Of a stretch of 10,605 nucleotides of DNA, positions 1 through 6,678 are shown one piece after another (the stretch's first letter is position 1; every line of letters starts with the position of its first letter). Source of the stretch: CAZCDM01 sp964497475 (GTDB lineage Bacteria; Planctomycetota; Phycisphaerae; SM23-33). Under the pieces are notes generated by a model. That model was not told where the DNA came from and did not search any database. It was given only the letters and a program-made list of their open reading frames with translations. The translations under genes were made by a program, and so were the position numbers. The stretch lies in NCBI GenBank assembly GCA_964497475.1, contig CAZCDM010000080.1, positions 1 to 10,605 of the forward strand, written 5' to 3'.

Positions 1-19
1 GGCAATGGAGGGGCAGGTG

Positions 20-847
20 TTACCGAGCGGATTCCGCTTTTTGAAGAGCTTTGGCGAAGTCGGCATTGACGGGCTCAGCCAGGAGCATATCAAACGCTTG
101 CGGGAAGATCTGTTCGCATCGGCCATGGACGAAAAGAACCATGCGGTCGCCCGTCTTGTGTGTCGTAGCCCAATCACAGGCGAGGATCTGCTCACTTTCC
201 TCAGCCCGGGCAGAGAGACGCGCAGGACGGTAGAAATACCCCACTCCGGATGTGACCTTGGAATGATTGATATATTTGGGATCGATCTGCTTCTCATCGA
301 CAAGTTCCTGCAGAACGGCTGGCGGATTCTGAGGGCGTTTGGTTCGAATGGTCTGGTAGATCTCCAGCAGATCGTCACGGCTTTCCTTCATGCTGGCTTG
401 GGTTTTCAATACGTCCTGATGGATACTGTACGCCGGCAGACCGGCCGCAAGGCCCACGGCGATGCCTAAACCAAGCATGGCCGAGATCGCAGGGGCCCAC
501 ACGCGAGCAGCCTCTGCCGCTGTGACCTTAACCATACTTAAAATAAGAAGATATGAAAAACCGAGAAAAACAATCGCCCCAAAAATGCTTCCCAGAACCA
601 CGCCCGGGATTTCATCGACATACAACGTCGCAATTTTCAAGACCACAATGGCGGGGATTCCGCCAACCAGGCTGATCAGAAACGCCGCCGTCAACCCCTT
701 GCTCAGCTTGATCCGGGAATTACCGGTGACCTTTTTGAGTCCTGACTGCAACATCCAGCCGCCCCCGAGAATCCATCCCACCAGCAGGAGGATGATCAAA
801 GGCAACTGCCAGATATGCCAGTAATTTTTCAGAGCAAATGCAAGCAA
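20..847 (-). CDS. Four-helix membrane protein with pseudopilin-like C-terminal domain (hypothetical)
   Basis: A 275-residue protein of unknown function. Four hydrophobic segments are visible at about residues 14-36, 51-77, 82-107 and 117-141, placing it in the inner membrane. The soluble part (about 150-275) resembles the C-terminal region of planctomycete pseudopilin-like proteins: a helix with YQTIRTKRPQNPP, then a predicted beta region with GVGYFYRP, then VLFVHGRCEQIF and the ending LLAEPVNADFAKAL, which recalls the family pattern 'VLFxDGHVExxxxxxFxxLLxxxxN'. That resemblance is from memory, not from a search. The start is TTG at 847-845, chosen because GGGAG (854-858 on the complement) lies 6 nt upstream and no in-frame ATG is nearby. 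It is transcribed away from the dUTPase gene. Translation ends at TAA (22-20). The gene is surely real; its role is unknown. Confidence 0.82.
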   Translation of the reverse strand: MLAFALKNYWHIWQLPLIILLLVGWILGGGWMLQSGLKKVTGNSRIKLSKGLTAAFLISLVGGIPAIVVLKIATLYVDEIPGVVLGSIFGAIVFLGFSYLLILSMVKVTAAEAARVWAPAISAMLGLGIAVGLAAGLPAYSIHQDVLKTQASMKESRDDLLEIYQTIRTKRPQNPPAVLQELVDEKQIDPKYINHSKVTSGVGYFYRPARLSARAEESEQILACDWATTHKTGDRMVLFVHGRCEQIFPQAFDMLLAEPVNADFAKALQKAESAR

Positions 848-853
848 TGGTAT

Positions 854-858
854 CTCCC
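854..858 (-). promoter_or_regulatory. Ribosome binding site deciding the TTG start of the membrane protein
   Basis: GGGAG on the minus strand sits 6 nt before the TTG at 847. It supports this non-ATG start over any internal codon. Confidence 0.55.
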
Positions 859-978
859 TGTTGTGAAACGTGCAGCCCGGGTGGGTGGAACGTCCATACC
901 ATACAGCCTACCGGCCCGAGCCTACGGTGACAACCCCGCAGCCGGAAAAGGTTCTGGCCCGCTGCGTAGCAGGTCTTT

Positions 979-1009
979 ATTATATCGGACAAATCCCCGC
1001 CCGATCCAA
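979..1009 (-). promoter_or_regulatory. Possible promoter for the membrane protein gene at 847
   Basis: Reading the minus strand, TATAAT (984-979) is a perfect -10 box. The only -35-like hexamer upstream is TTGGAT (1009-1004), at a long 19-bp spacing and with 3 of 6 consensus matches. The leader would be about 125 nt. The -35 part lies inside the first unit of the 62-bp tandem repeat, so the repeat also multiplies promoter-like bases on this strand. Weak call based only on consensus matching. Confidence 0.3.
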
Positions 1010-1144
1010 AGGCGATCATGCCGGCGGCGGAGCGATACAAAAAATATCGGACAAATCCCCGTTCAATCCAAAGACGATCATGCCGGCGGCGGAGCGATAC
1101 AAAAAATATCGGACAAATCCCCGCCCGATCCAAGGAGCATCATG
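983..1144 (+). repeat. 62-bp tandem repeat (2.6 copies) running into the dUTPase start codon
   Basis: Unit 1 is 983-1044, unit 2 is 1045-1106, and a partial third copy is 1107-1144. Each starts TATCGGACAAATCCCCG. Units 1 and 2 differ at 4 of 62 positions (three within GCCCGAT/GTTCAAT and one within AAAGGCG/AAAGACG). The partial copy keeps 27 identical bases with unit 1, then AAGGAGCATCATG where the others have AAAGGCGATCATG or AAAGACGATCATG. The period is not a multiple of 3, so a peptide read through the array changes frame in each copy. No inverted ends, transposase or CRISPR-like spacer structure is present. Confidence 0.92.
1132..1137 (+). promoter_or_regulatory. Ribosome binding site of the dUTPase gene
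   Basis: AAGGAG lies 4 nt before ATG 1142-1144. The matching positions in the two upstream repeat copies read AAGGCG-like and AAGACG-like, so only the last copy carries a full Shine-Dalgarno core. This selects 1142 over the ATGs at 1018 and 1080. The spacing is slightly short. Confidence 0.6.
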
Positions 1145-1606
1145 GCTGAGCCTATCAAATCACTGGAAGACATCTGGCCCCTGCAGAGCCAGCTCAACCG
1201 CAAAGCCGGCGTCGACACCGAAGCGATCGGCACGACCCTGCCGGCCGACCCGACCCAGCCGCTCGACGCCGAGGCTGCACTGCACGTCGGCCGGTCGCTG
1301 AAGAATTACATCGACGCCATGTCGGCTGAGTGTCACGAGCTGCAGGAATGTCTCACCTGGAAGCACTGGTACCGCGAAGCGCGGGAAGGGCGTCAATACG
1401 AATTACACGACCTGCAGAACGCCCGGGTCGAGGCGGTGGACATGCTCTTTTTCCTGGTGAGCATCTGTCAGTTGCTCGGGCTCGCGCCGGACGATCTCTA
1501 CCGCCTCTACGAAGCGAAGCTTGGCATCAACCACAAGCGACAGGACGAAGACCGCAGCCAGGCCGAACACGGCGACCACGAAGACGAAAACCGCGCCGTC
1601 GTCTGA
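1142..1606 (+). CDS. dut: dUTP diphosphatase, all-alpha (dimeric/MazG-like) family
   Basis: A 154-residue protein of the all-alpha NTP pyrophosphatase superfamily, best matched to the dimeric dUTPase family (dUTP to dUMP and pyrophosphate, keeping uracil out of DNA and supplying dUMP for thymidylate). The Mg-binding signature is visible: AECHELQE with E63 and E66, then EAVDMLFFLVS with E97 and D100, about 30 residues later. W73-K74-H75-W76 fits the KWW-type segment, and YEAKLGINHKRQ (123-134) matches the C-terminal K/N/RQ motif. The last 20 residues are charged and probably disordered. This family is unrelated in fold to the trimeric beta dUTPase. The start at 1142 is chosen because of AAGGAG upstream and because translation from further upstream would read through the tandem repeat. 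A related NTP-PPase with another substrate (dCTP or MazG-type) is the main alternative. Confidence 0.85.
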   Translation: MAEPIKSLEDIWPLQSQLNRKAGVDTEAIGTTLPADPTQPLDAEAALHVGRSLKNYIDAMSAECHELQECLTWKHWYREAREGRQYELHDLQNARVEAVDMLFFLVSICQLLGLAPDDLYRLYEAKLGINHKRQDEDRSQAEHGDHEDENRAVV

Positions 1607-1607
1607 T

Positions 1608-1620
1608 CCCCGGGTCGGGG
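1608..1620. repeat. Small GC hairpin just after the dUTPase stop codon
   Basis: CCCCG-GGT-CGGGG forms a 5-bp stem with a 3-nt loop, 1 nt after the TGA. No T-run follows on either strand, so it is at best a weak 3'-end structure in the 72-bp gap between two convergent genes. Confidence 0.25.
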
Positions 1621-1678
1621 CAGGGGGTTGACCGTGATGATGGATTGGCCAGGCCGAACTCAGCCGCCCAGTCATTCA

Positions 1679-4071
1679 TCAGTCATCGTTGGACGGCGGT
1701 GATTGATCCGAGCCGGACGAGGAATCGGAGGAGCTGTCCTTCGTTCCGCTGGAGGAATCCCTCTCGGCGTTGTCGGATTTGCTCTTGTCGCCACCCCGGC
1801 TGGAATTTTTTTGCCCGCCGTCGCTCTTGCTGTCCCTGCCGTCGGAAGAATCGCTCNNNNNNNNNNNNNNNNNNNNNNNNNNNNNNNNNNNNNNNNNNNN
1901 NNNNNNNNNNNNNNNNNNNNNNNNNNNNNNNNNNNNNNNNNNNNNNNNNNNNNNNNGGAATTTTTTTGCCCGCCGTCGCTCTTGCTGTCCCTGCCGTCGG
2001 AAGAATCGCTCTTCCCGTCGTCGGCATTCGTCTTGCCGGAATCGGCCTCGCCGGACTTTTTCCGCCGTCGGCCTCCACGGCGACGACGCGAGGACTTTTT
2101 CTTCTTCTGATCATCCTCAGCCGACTCGTCGGAGTCACCCTTCTGGCCTTCGTCCTTGCTGTCTTTGTTCTGGTCGTCGCTCTTGTCGGCAGAGCCCTTG
2201 TCCGATTTCTTCGAGGATGAATCGGTGTCCTTGGTATCGGCGGAGTCGTTCCTGCCGTCGTCAGAATCGCCGCTTTGGTCTTTCTGGTCACTGTCGTCGG
2301 AGGATTTCTTTTTATGCTTCCGTCCACCGCGTCGGCCTCGACGGCGTTTCTTCTTCGGCGGGGCGTCCTCGTCCTTGCCTTCCTCGCCGGAGTTTGTCTC
2401 ATCACTGCTCGCGTCGTCGGAATTCTGATCGGTGTCGTCATCAAAGTCGTCGGCCTTCTTCCGGCCGCCTTTGCCTGACTTCTTGACCATCACATGGATG
2501 TCCTCGAAGTCGCCGGGGTCGGGCTTGTGCTTCTTGCCCTTGCCGGGCGAGTCCCAGTTGACCTCCGAGCCGCGGGAGTTGCGGCAGGTCAGTTCCACAT
2601 CGTTGCCGCTGAGCGTATCGGTGGGCTTGATGATGATGCTCCGCTGGGTCTGTCGTTCGAGGTCGGCAATTTCCTGTCGCAGCTCGTTGGCGAGATGCTC
2701 GGCCACTTCGGGGCAGACGCCGATTTCGATTTCGACGATGTCGTCATTGGCCGTGGCCAGCTGGAGGTCGCGCATCACGCGCAGGGCGACCGACTCGCGG
2801 GACATGATCGAGCCGGACCCGTCGCAGTGGGTGCAGCGCGAATAGAGGCTCTGCTTGAGGCTCGGCCGGAGGCGCTGGCGGGTCATTTCGATCAGCCCGA
2901 AACTGCTGATCTTCAGCACCTTGCTCTTGGCGCGGTCGGTCTTGAGGACGTCGCGGACTTTCTTCTCGAGCTTGCGGCGGTTTTTTTCCTGCCGCAGATC
3001 GACGAAGTCGATCACGATCACCCCGCCCATGTCGCGCAGCCGGAGCTGTCGGCCGATTTCCTCGGCGGCCATGAGGTTCAGCTCCAGCGCGTTGGACTCC
3101 GAATCCTTGTGCGCCCGGAAGCTGCCGGAGTTCACGTCGATGGCGACCAGCGCCTCGGTCTGGTCGATCACCAGCGAGCCGCCCTTTTCCAGCTCGACCT
3201 GCCGGGAGTGAATCTTCTGAATCTCATCCTCGACGCCGAACTCCTCGAAGAGTCCGCGCTGGCCGGTGTAGACATCGATCTGACACTTGGCGCGCGGCAC
3301 GGCCAGGTCGAGAAACTCCAGAACCTTCACGCCATCTTCCTGGCGGTCGCATACAATCCGTGTGATGTCGCTATCGTACACGTCGCGGATGGTCCGCACG
3401 ACCAGGTCGGACTCCTGGTAGATTTCGTCGGGGGCCTTGCTCTGGTCCGAGCGTTTCTTGATTTCTTTCCAGAGGCGGTTGAGGTAGGACAGGTCGCGCT
3501 GGAGTTCCTTCTTGGGCCGATCCATGCCGGCCGTTCGCACGATCACGCCAGCGTCGTCGGGCACGTTGAGCTGATCGAGGGTTTCCTTGAGTTTCTTGCG
3601 GATTTCCTCATCCTCGATCTTCCGGCTGATGCCGCTGTGGCTCATGCCGGGCATCATCACCAGCAGCCTGCCCGGCAGGGAGAGGTAGGTCGTCAGCGTT
3701 GGGCCCTTCGTGCCGATCCCCTGCTTGGTCATCTGGACGACGATTTCCTGGCCTCGCTTGAGACAGGCCTGGATGGGCGGGCGGTTTTTGTGCGAGCTGC
3801 GTCGGCCGACCGGCTCGGAGTCTTTGCTCTTGGGGAAATACTTCGAGTGGACGTCGGAGATGTGCAGAAAGCCGTTCTTCACGCCGCCGAAATCGACGAA
3901 GGCTGCCTGGATCGACGGCTCGACGTTGGTGACTTTGCCTTTGTAGATGCTGCCGACCTGGCTGGCGGCACTGGCGCGCTCGGTGTAAAGCTCTTCGAGG
4001 CGGTCGCCGTCAAGGATGGCGATGCGGCACTCCTGGCCCTCGACGGTATTGATCAACATGGTCTTGCTCAT
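1679..4071 (-). CDS. rne: Ribonuclease E/G family endoribonuclease (frame interrupted by an assembly gap)
   Basis: Single-strand endoribonuclease for mRNA decay and rRNA/tRNA processing. Residues from ATG 4071: S1 RNA-binding domain at about 38-115, with an extra basic segment near 77-106; 5'-sensor/RNase H-like region; DNase I-like catalytic part with IDVNSGSF (D312) and VIVIDFVDL (D355), the two Mg-binding aspartates; Zn-link CTHC (C413, C416); then from about 535 a long disordered tail alternating Ser/Asp runs with basic patches such as KKKRRRGRRGGRKHKKK. The start is ATG 4071 with AAGGA 10 nt upstream; an in-frame TTG at 4119 overlaps the preceding gene and has no such support. The 100 Ns split the tail. 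When the duplicated 55 bp flanking them is collapsed (155 bp removed), the frame continues as Ser/Asp-rich sequence to TGA 1681-1679, giving 745 residues. Reading through the Ns unchanged gives a wrong Pro/Thr/Arg-rich tail. Confidence 0.93.
1802..1856. repeat. Left copy of the 55-bp sequence flanking the N gap
   Basis: Identical, base for base, to 1957-2011 and ending exactly at the first N. It encodes part of the RNase E tail (DSSDGRDSKSDGGQKNS on the minus strand). The most likely cause is a contig end overlap of assembler k-mer length rather than a biological duplication. Confidence 0.9.
1857..1956. other. Assembly gap (100 Ns)
   Basis: Exactly 100 Ns, the conventional size for an unknown-length scaffold join. 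Because the two flanks are identical over 55 bp, the true gap length is probably negative (an overlap). The region codes for the low-complexity tail of RNase E, which is a plausible place for an assembly graph to break. Confidence 0.97.
1957..2011. repeat. Right copy of the 55-bp sequence flanking the N gap
   Basis: Identical to 1802-1856 and starting exactly at the first base after the Ns. Removing one copy together with the Ns (155 bp) joins the acidic tail of RNase E in a single frame. Confidence 0.9.
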
Positions 4072-4093
4072 GGGATGGATGTCCTTGGTTTGG

Positions 4094-4111
4094 GATCCGT
4101 CATGACGGATC
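4094..4111. repeat. 18-bp perfect palindrome before the RNase E gene
   Basis: GATCCGTCATGACGGATC is fully self-complementary. It covers the last codons and the TGA (4102-4100) of the upstream TIGR03936 gene and ends 23 nt before the RNase E start. As RNA it could fold as a 7-bp stem with a CATG loop, just ahead of the AAGGA ribosome binding site (4086-4082). It could be a coupling or regulatory hairpin, or a DNA operator. Confidence 0.5.
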
Positions 4112-4765
4112 GGTGTCAAAGGCCACCCGGGTCCGGACCAGTCGGGCCACGTCGGCCGATTCGTCCTGCCCGGTCAGGGCGAGGACTTCGGCGGGCTTGG
4201 CCCAGCGGTCCTGGTGAGGCACGCAGAGAAAGTGCAGCTGGTCGCCGTCGACATGGATGTCGGCGACGGCCTGGCGGAGGTCGAACCGGATCGTCCGCTG
4301 CGTTTGCCCGCGGCGGGTGCGGCGGGTCTTGACCCGCTCGATGATCCATTCGTCCTGGCCCTGGAGGTCCTCGACCCGCCGGCGAACTGCATCGCGCCGG
4401 TCGGGGGGGAGGTTCTGGCGGTAGTGAGCCTGGCGGGGCTGGGGGCTTTGCTTGGCTTCCAGCTCGGCGAGGCGTACGAACGTCAGACCGATCAGGGCTT
4501 GGGCATTGAGGCGATCGAGGATCTCCTGGCCGGCGAGGGGCTCATCCAGTGCGAGTACCAGCAATTCATCTTCGCCGGTGACGCCGACCGGCCTGGGGGC
4601 CGGCAGGGAGAGCTTCGCCCGGGGGTTGAACCCCTGGGAGTATCGCATGGGCAGCCGGGCGCGGCGGGCGATGCGTTCCATCGCAGCCATCATATCATGG
4701 TGCGAGAGGAACCGCAGATCGCCCTGGAGCGTCCATCGGATGGCCCATCGGTGCGCCAATGCCAC
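4100..4765 (-). CDS. TIGR03936/DUF2344 family (radical SAM-associated) protein
   Basis: A 221-residue protein recognised from its N-terminal signature: RWTLQGDLRFLSHHDMM, then ERIARRARLPMRYSQGFNPRAKLSLPAPRPVGV, then DELLVLALDEPL. These are the family's core (the 'FxSHLDxxR...RRxxxPxxxSxGFNPHPxxSxA' pattern). Members occur alone or fused to the C-terminus of a B12-binding radical SAM protein (TIGR03960 type), and often sit beside RNase E/G, as here. The biochemical role is unknown to me; an RNA or ribosome-related role is inferred only from neighbours. The listed start is GTG 4765, but AAGGA lies just 2 nt before it. TTG 4759, two codons in, has AGGA at 8 nt and fits better. The radical SAM partner is not in this window. 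RNase E follows after 28 nt. Confidence 0.85.
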   Translation of the reverse strand: MALAHRWAIRWTLQGDLRFLSHHDMMAAMERIARRARLPMRYSQGFNPRAKLSLPAPRPVGVTGEDELLVLALDEPLAGQEILDRLNAQALIGLTFVRLAELEAKQSPQPRQAHYRQNLPPDRRDAVRRRVEDLQGQDEWIIERVKTRRTRRGQTQRTIRFDLRQAVADIHVDGDQLHFLCVPHQDRWAKPAEVLALTGQDESADVARLVRTRVAFDTDPS

Positions 4766-4810
4766 TGTCCTTTCTTTACTTGTCTACAGCCACAGGTGGC
4801 GTGTTTTCTG

Positions 4811-4831
4811 CGCCGGCCACGCTGGCCGGCG
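4811..4831. terminator. Strong GC inverted repeat after ptsI (possible terminator or attenuator)
   Basis: CGCCGGCCA-CGC-TGGCCGGCG is a perfect 9-bp stem with a 3-nt loop, in the 118-bp gap between the ptsI stop (4884) and the TIGR03936 start. The T-rich tail (TTTGGTTTT) follows it on the plus strand. On the minus strand the following bases are CAGAAAAC, so as a terminator for ptsI it lacks a U-tract. It may only stabilise the ptsI 3' end or partly separate the two transcription units. Confidence 0.4.
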
Positions 4832-4883
4832 TTTGGTTTTCTGTCCCGCGTCGTGCCATTCACGCCCGCGGGGGTGCAGGTTC

Positions 4884-6623
4884 TCAGGCGTACATCTCCG
4901 GGAGGATCTTTCTCGTGATCGACCGGAGGTAGCCGGTGATTTCTTTGTCGTTGTCGAAACGGTTGACCTGCCGGGCCACTTCCAGCGCCTGCTGGATGGT
5001 GACCGAGCGAATGATTTTTTTCACTTCCGGAATGGCCGGTGGCGTGCAGCTGAAGCTCCGCAGGCCCAGGCCCATCAGCAGCAGCGTAAAGGCCGGGTCC
5101 CCTGCGATCTCGCCGCAGAGGCTCACGGGCACTTCGTGCTGCTGGCCGGTGCGGATGACTTCGCGGATCAGCCGGAGCACCGCCGGGTGGGCGGCGGTAA
5201 AAAGCGGGGCGACCTTTTCATTGCCGCGGTCCACAGCCAGGGTGTACTGCACCAGGTCGTTCGTGCCGATGGAGAAGAAGTCCACCTCGCGCGCGAAGGA
5301 CTCGGCCTGCAGGGCCGTGGCGGGCACCTCGACCATAATGCCGATCGGCAGGTCGCTGCGATGCTCGATGTTCTCTTCTTCGAGGTCTTCGATGACATCG
5401 GCGACGAGGCTCTTGGCCTGCCGCAGCTCGGTGATGTTGCTGATCAGCGGGAAGAGCATCCGCGCCTTGCCGTGAACCGCCGCCCGCAGGATCGCGCGGA
5501 TCTGCGTGCGGAACAGTTCGAGGTTCTGCAGGCAGAAGCGGATCGACCGACACCCGAGCATCGGGTTGCGTTCCGGGTTCCGCTGGCGGGACTGGGTGTA
5601 CTTGTCGGCCCCGAGGTCCAGCGTGCGGATCGTCACGGGCTTCTCGCCGCAGGTCTTGATCACTTCGCGGTAGGCGCAGTAGTGTTCTTCCTCGCTGGGC
5701 TGGTGGTCCGAGCCGAGGAAGAGAAACTCCGTGCGGTACAGGCCGATGCCCTGGCCGCCCTTTTCCAGAACGGATCTCGCCTCCTCGGGAAACTCGATAT
5801 TGCCATGCAGCAGAATCTCATGACCGTCGGTGGTCACGGCCGGCAGCTGCTGGAGGGCGTCGAGGCTGTGGATGAACTCGACCTGCTGGCGGGCGAGGGC
5901 TTCGTACTGCTTGAGGGTTTCCTGGTCCGGGTCGAGAATCACCGTGCCATGCGTACCATCGACGATGACGAGATCGCCGCTGGCGGCGTCGGAGGTGATA
6001 TCGTTAAGCCCGACCACCGCCGGGATGCCCAGTGCCCGGGCGACGATGGCGGTGTGGCTGGTGGCGCCGCCGGCGTCGGTGGCGATGCCCTTGACGTGCT
6101 GGCGGTCCATGCCCGCCGTCTGTGAAGGCGTCATGTCGTGGCTGATCACGCACATGTCCCGCGTCAGATGGCTGAGGGTCTGGCGCTGCTGGCCGGTGAG
6201 GTTCCGCAGCAGTCGCTTTTCGATGTCGTAGACGTCCTTGACGCGCTCGGCGAGATACTGCGGCATGTCGAGGAATTCCTTGGCATAGCCGCGGAGCACG
6301 GTCGCGACGGCATACTCGGCCGTGACGTGACCCGAGGTGATCGTGCCCTCGAACTTCCCGAAGAGCACCTTGTCGTCGAGCAGGCCGAGGTGGAAGTCGA
6401 AAATGCGAGCCGCCTCCATACCGATGCGTTCGACGGTGCGGCTTTGCAGGTCGAGAATTTCCTGCTGGCTGACGGAGATGGCATGACGGAGCCGGTCGAG
6501 CTCCTGCTGGGCATGGTCAACCGGGACGTGGCGTTCGGGGATGTCGAACTCCTCGTCATCGATGACAACCAGCGGCGCGATGGCCACGCCGGGGGAAACC
6601 CCAATGCCCTCTTTTCGAATCAT
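4884..6623 (-). CDS. ptsI: PTS Enzyme I (phosphoenolpyruvate-protein phosphotransferase)
   Basis: Takes phosphate from PEP and passes it to HPr; cytoplasmic. It is 579 residues from ATG 6623, against 575 in E. coli. The N-terminal domain carries the phosphorylated histidine in GGATSHTAIVARALGIP (H190). The C-terminal PEP-binding barrel shows GLYRTEFLFLG (R297), TIRTLDLGADK (R333), MVEVPA (E432), SIGTNDLVQYTLAVDRGNE (451-469) and the acid/base cysteine in VSLCGEIAGDP (C503). All catalytic landmarks are present, so it should be active. The start is chosen because MIRKEGIGVSPGVAIAP matches the family N-terminus; an upstream in-frame extension would overlap ptsH. No strong Shine-Dalgarno is visible before 6623. 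A GC hairpin (6647-6664) lies in the 55-nt gap after ptsH. A GAF domain (as in EI-Ntr, PtsP) is absent, so this is the plain EI type. Confidence 0.97.
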   Translation of the reverse strand: MIRKEGIGVSPGVAIAPLVVIDDEEFDIPERHVPVDHAQQELDRLRHAISVSQQEILDLQSRTVERIGMEAARIFDFHLGLLDDKVLFGKFEGTITSGHVTAEYAVATVLRGYAKEFLDMPQYLAERVKDVYDIEKRLLRNLTGQQRQTLSHLTRDMCVISHDMTPSQTAGMDRQHVKGIATDAGGATSHTAIVARALGIPAVVGLNDITSDAASGDLVIVDGTHGTVILDPDQETLKQYEALARQQVEFIHSLDALQQLPAVTTDGHEILLHGNIEFPEEARSVLEKGGQGIGLYRTEFLFLGSDHQPSEEEHYCAYREVIKTCGEKPVTIRTLDLGADKYTQSRQRNPERNPMLGCRSIRFCLQNLELFRTQIRAILRAAVHGKARMLFPLISNITELRQAKSLVADVIEDLEEENIEHRSDLPIGIMVEVPATALQAESFAREVDFFSIGTNDLVQYTLAVDRGNEKVAPLFTAAHPAVLRLIREVIRTGQQHEVPVSLCGEIAGDPAFTLLLMGLGLRSFSCTPPAIPEVKKIIRSVTIQQALEVARQVNRFDNDKEITGYLRSITRKILPEMYA

Positions 6624-6646
6624 GCGTTGTCCGTGTGCTGGTCGCT

Positions 6647-6664
6647 CCGGCGGGGTCCCGCCGG
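6647..6664. repeat. GC-rich hairpin between ptsH and ptsI
   Basis: CCGGCGG-GGTC-CCGCCGG makes a perfect 7-bp stem with a 4-nt loop (the whole 18 bp can be written as 8+2+8). It sits between the ptsH stop (6679) and the ptsI start (6623). No T-run follows on the minus strand, so it is not a classic terminator. It could protect the ptsH 3' end or reduce read-through to ptsI. Confidence 0.5.
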
Positions 6665-6678
6665 GCTGGGTAAATCGT

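Noticed and set aside
720..1133. Minus-strand frame through the repeat region encoding repeated RxGICPIFF/RGFVRYF-like peptides
   Set aside because: The apparent peptide repeat is only the 62-bp DNA repeat read in shifting frames; it overlaps the true membrane protein gene and has no start signal.
983..1144. CRISPR array
   Set aside because: The copies are directly adjacent and near-identical along the whole unit, with no separate repeats and variable spacers and no cas genes.
983..1144. Insertion sequence or MITE
   Set aside because: No terminal inverted repeats, target duplication or transposase; a simple tandem duplication explains it.
1672..1856. C-terminal extension of RNase E obtained by reading straight through the Ns
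   Set aside because: The residues (AILPTAGTARATAGKK and onward) do not match the Ser/Asp/Lys tail; the frame is wrong by the 155-bp assembly duplication.
2494..4332. A 612-codon open frame antisense to RNase E
   Set aside because: It mirrors the codon pattern of the real gene in GC-rich DNA (Val/Ala/Leu/Asp-rich, no recognisable domain), and the opposite strand has full RNase E motifs.
4452..6125. A 557-codon open frame antisense to ptsI
   Set aside because: Shadow of Enzyme I; composition is typical of a complementary-strand frame and no domain is recognisable.
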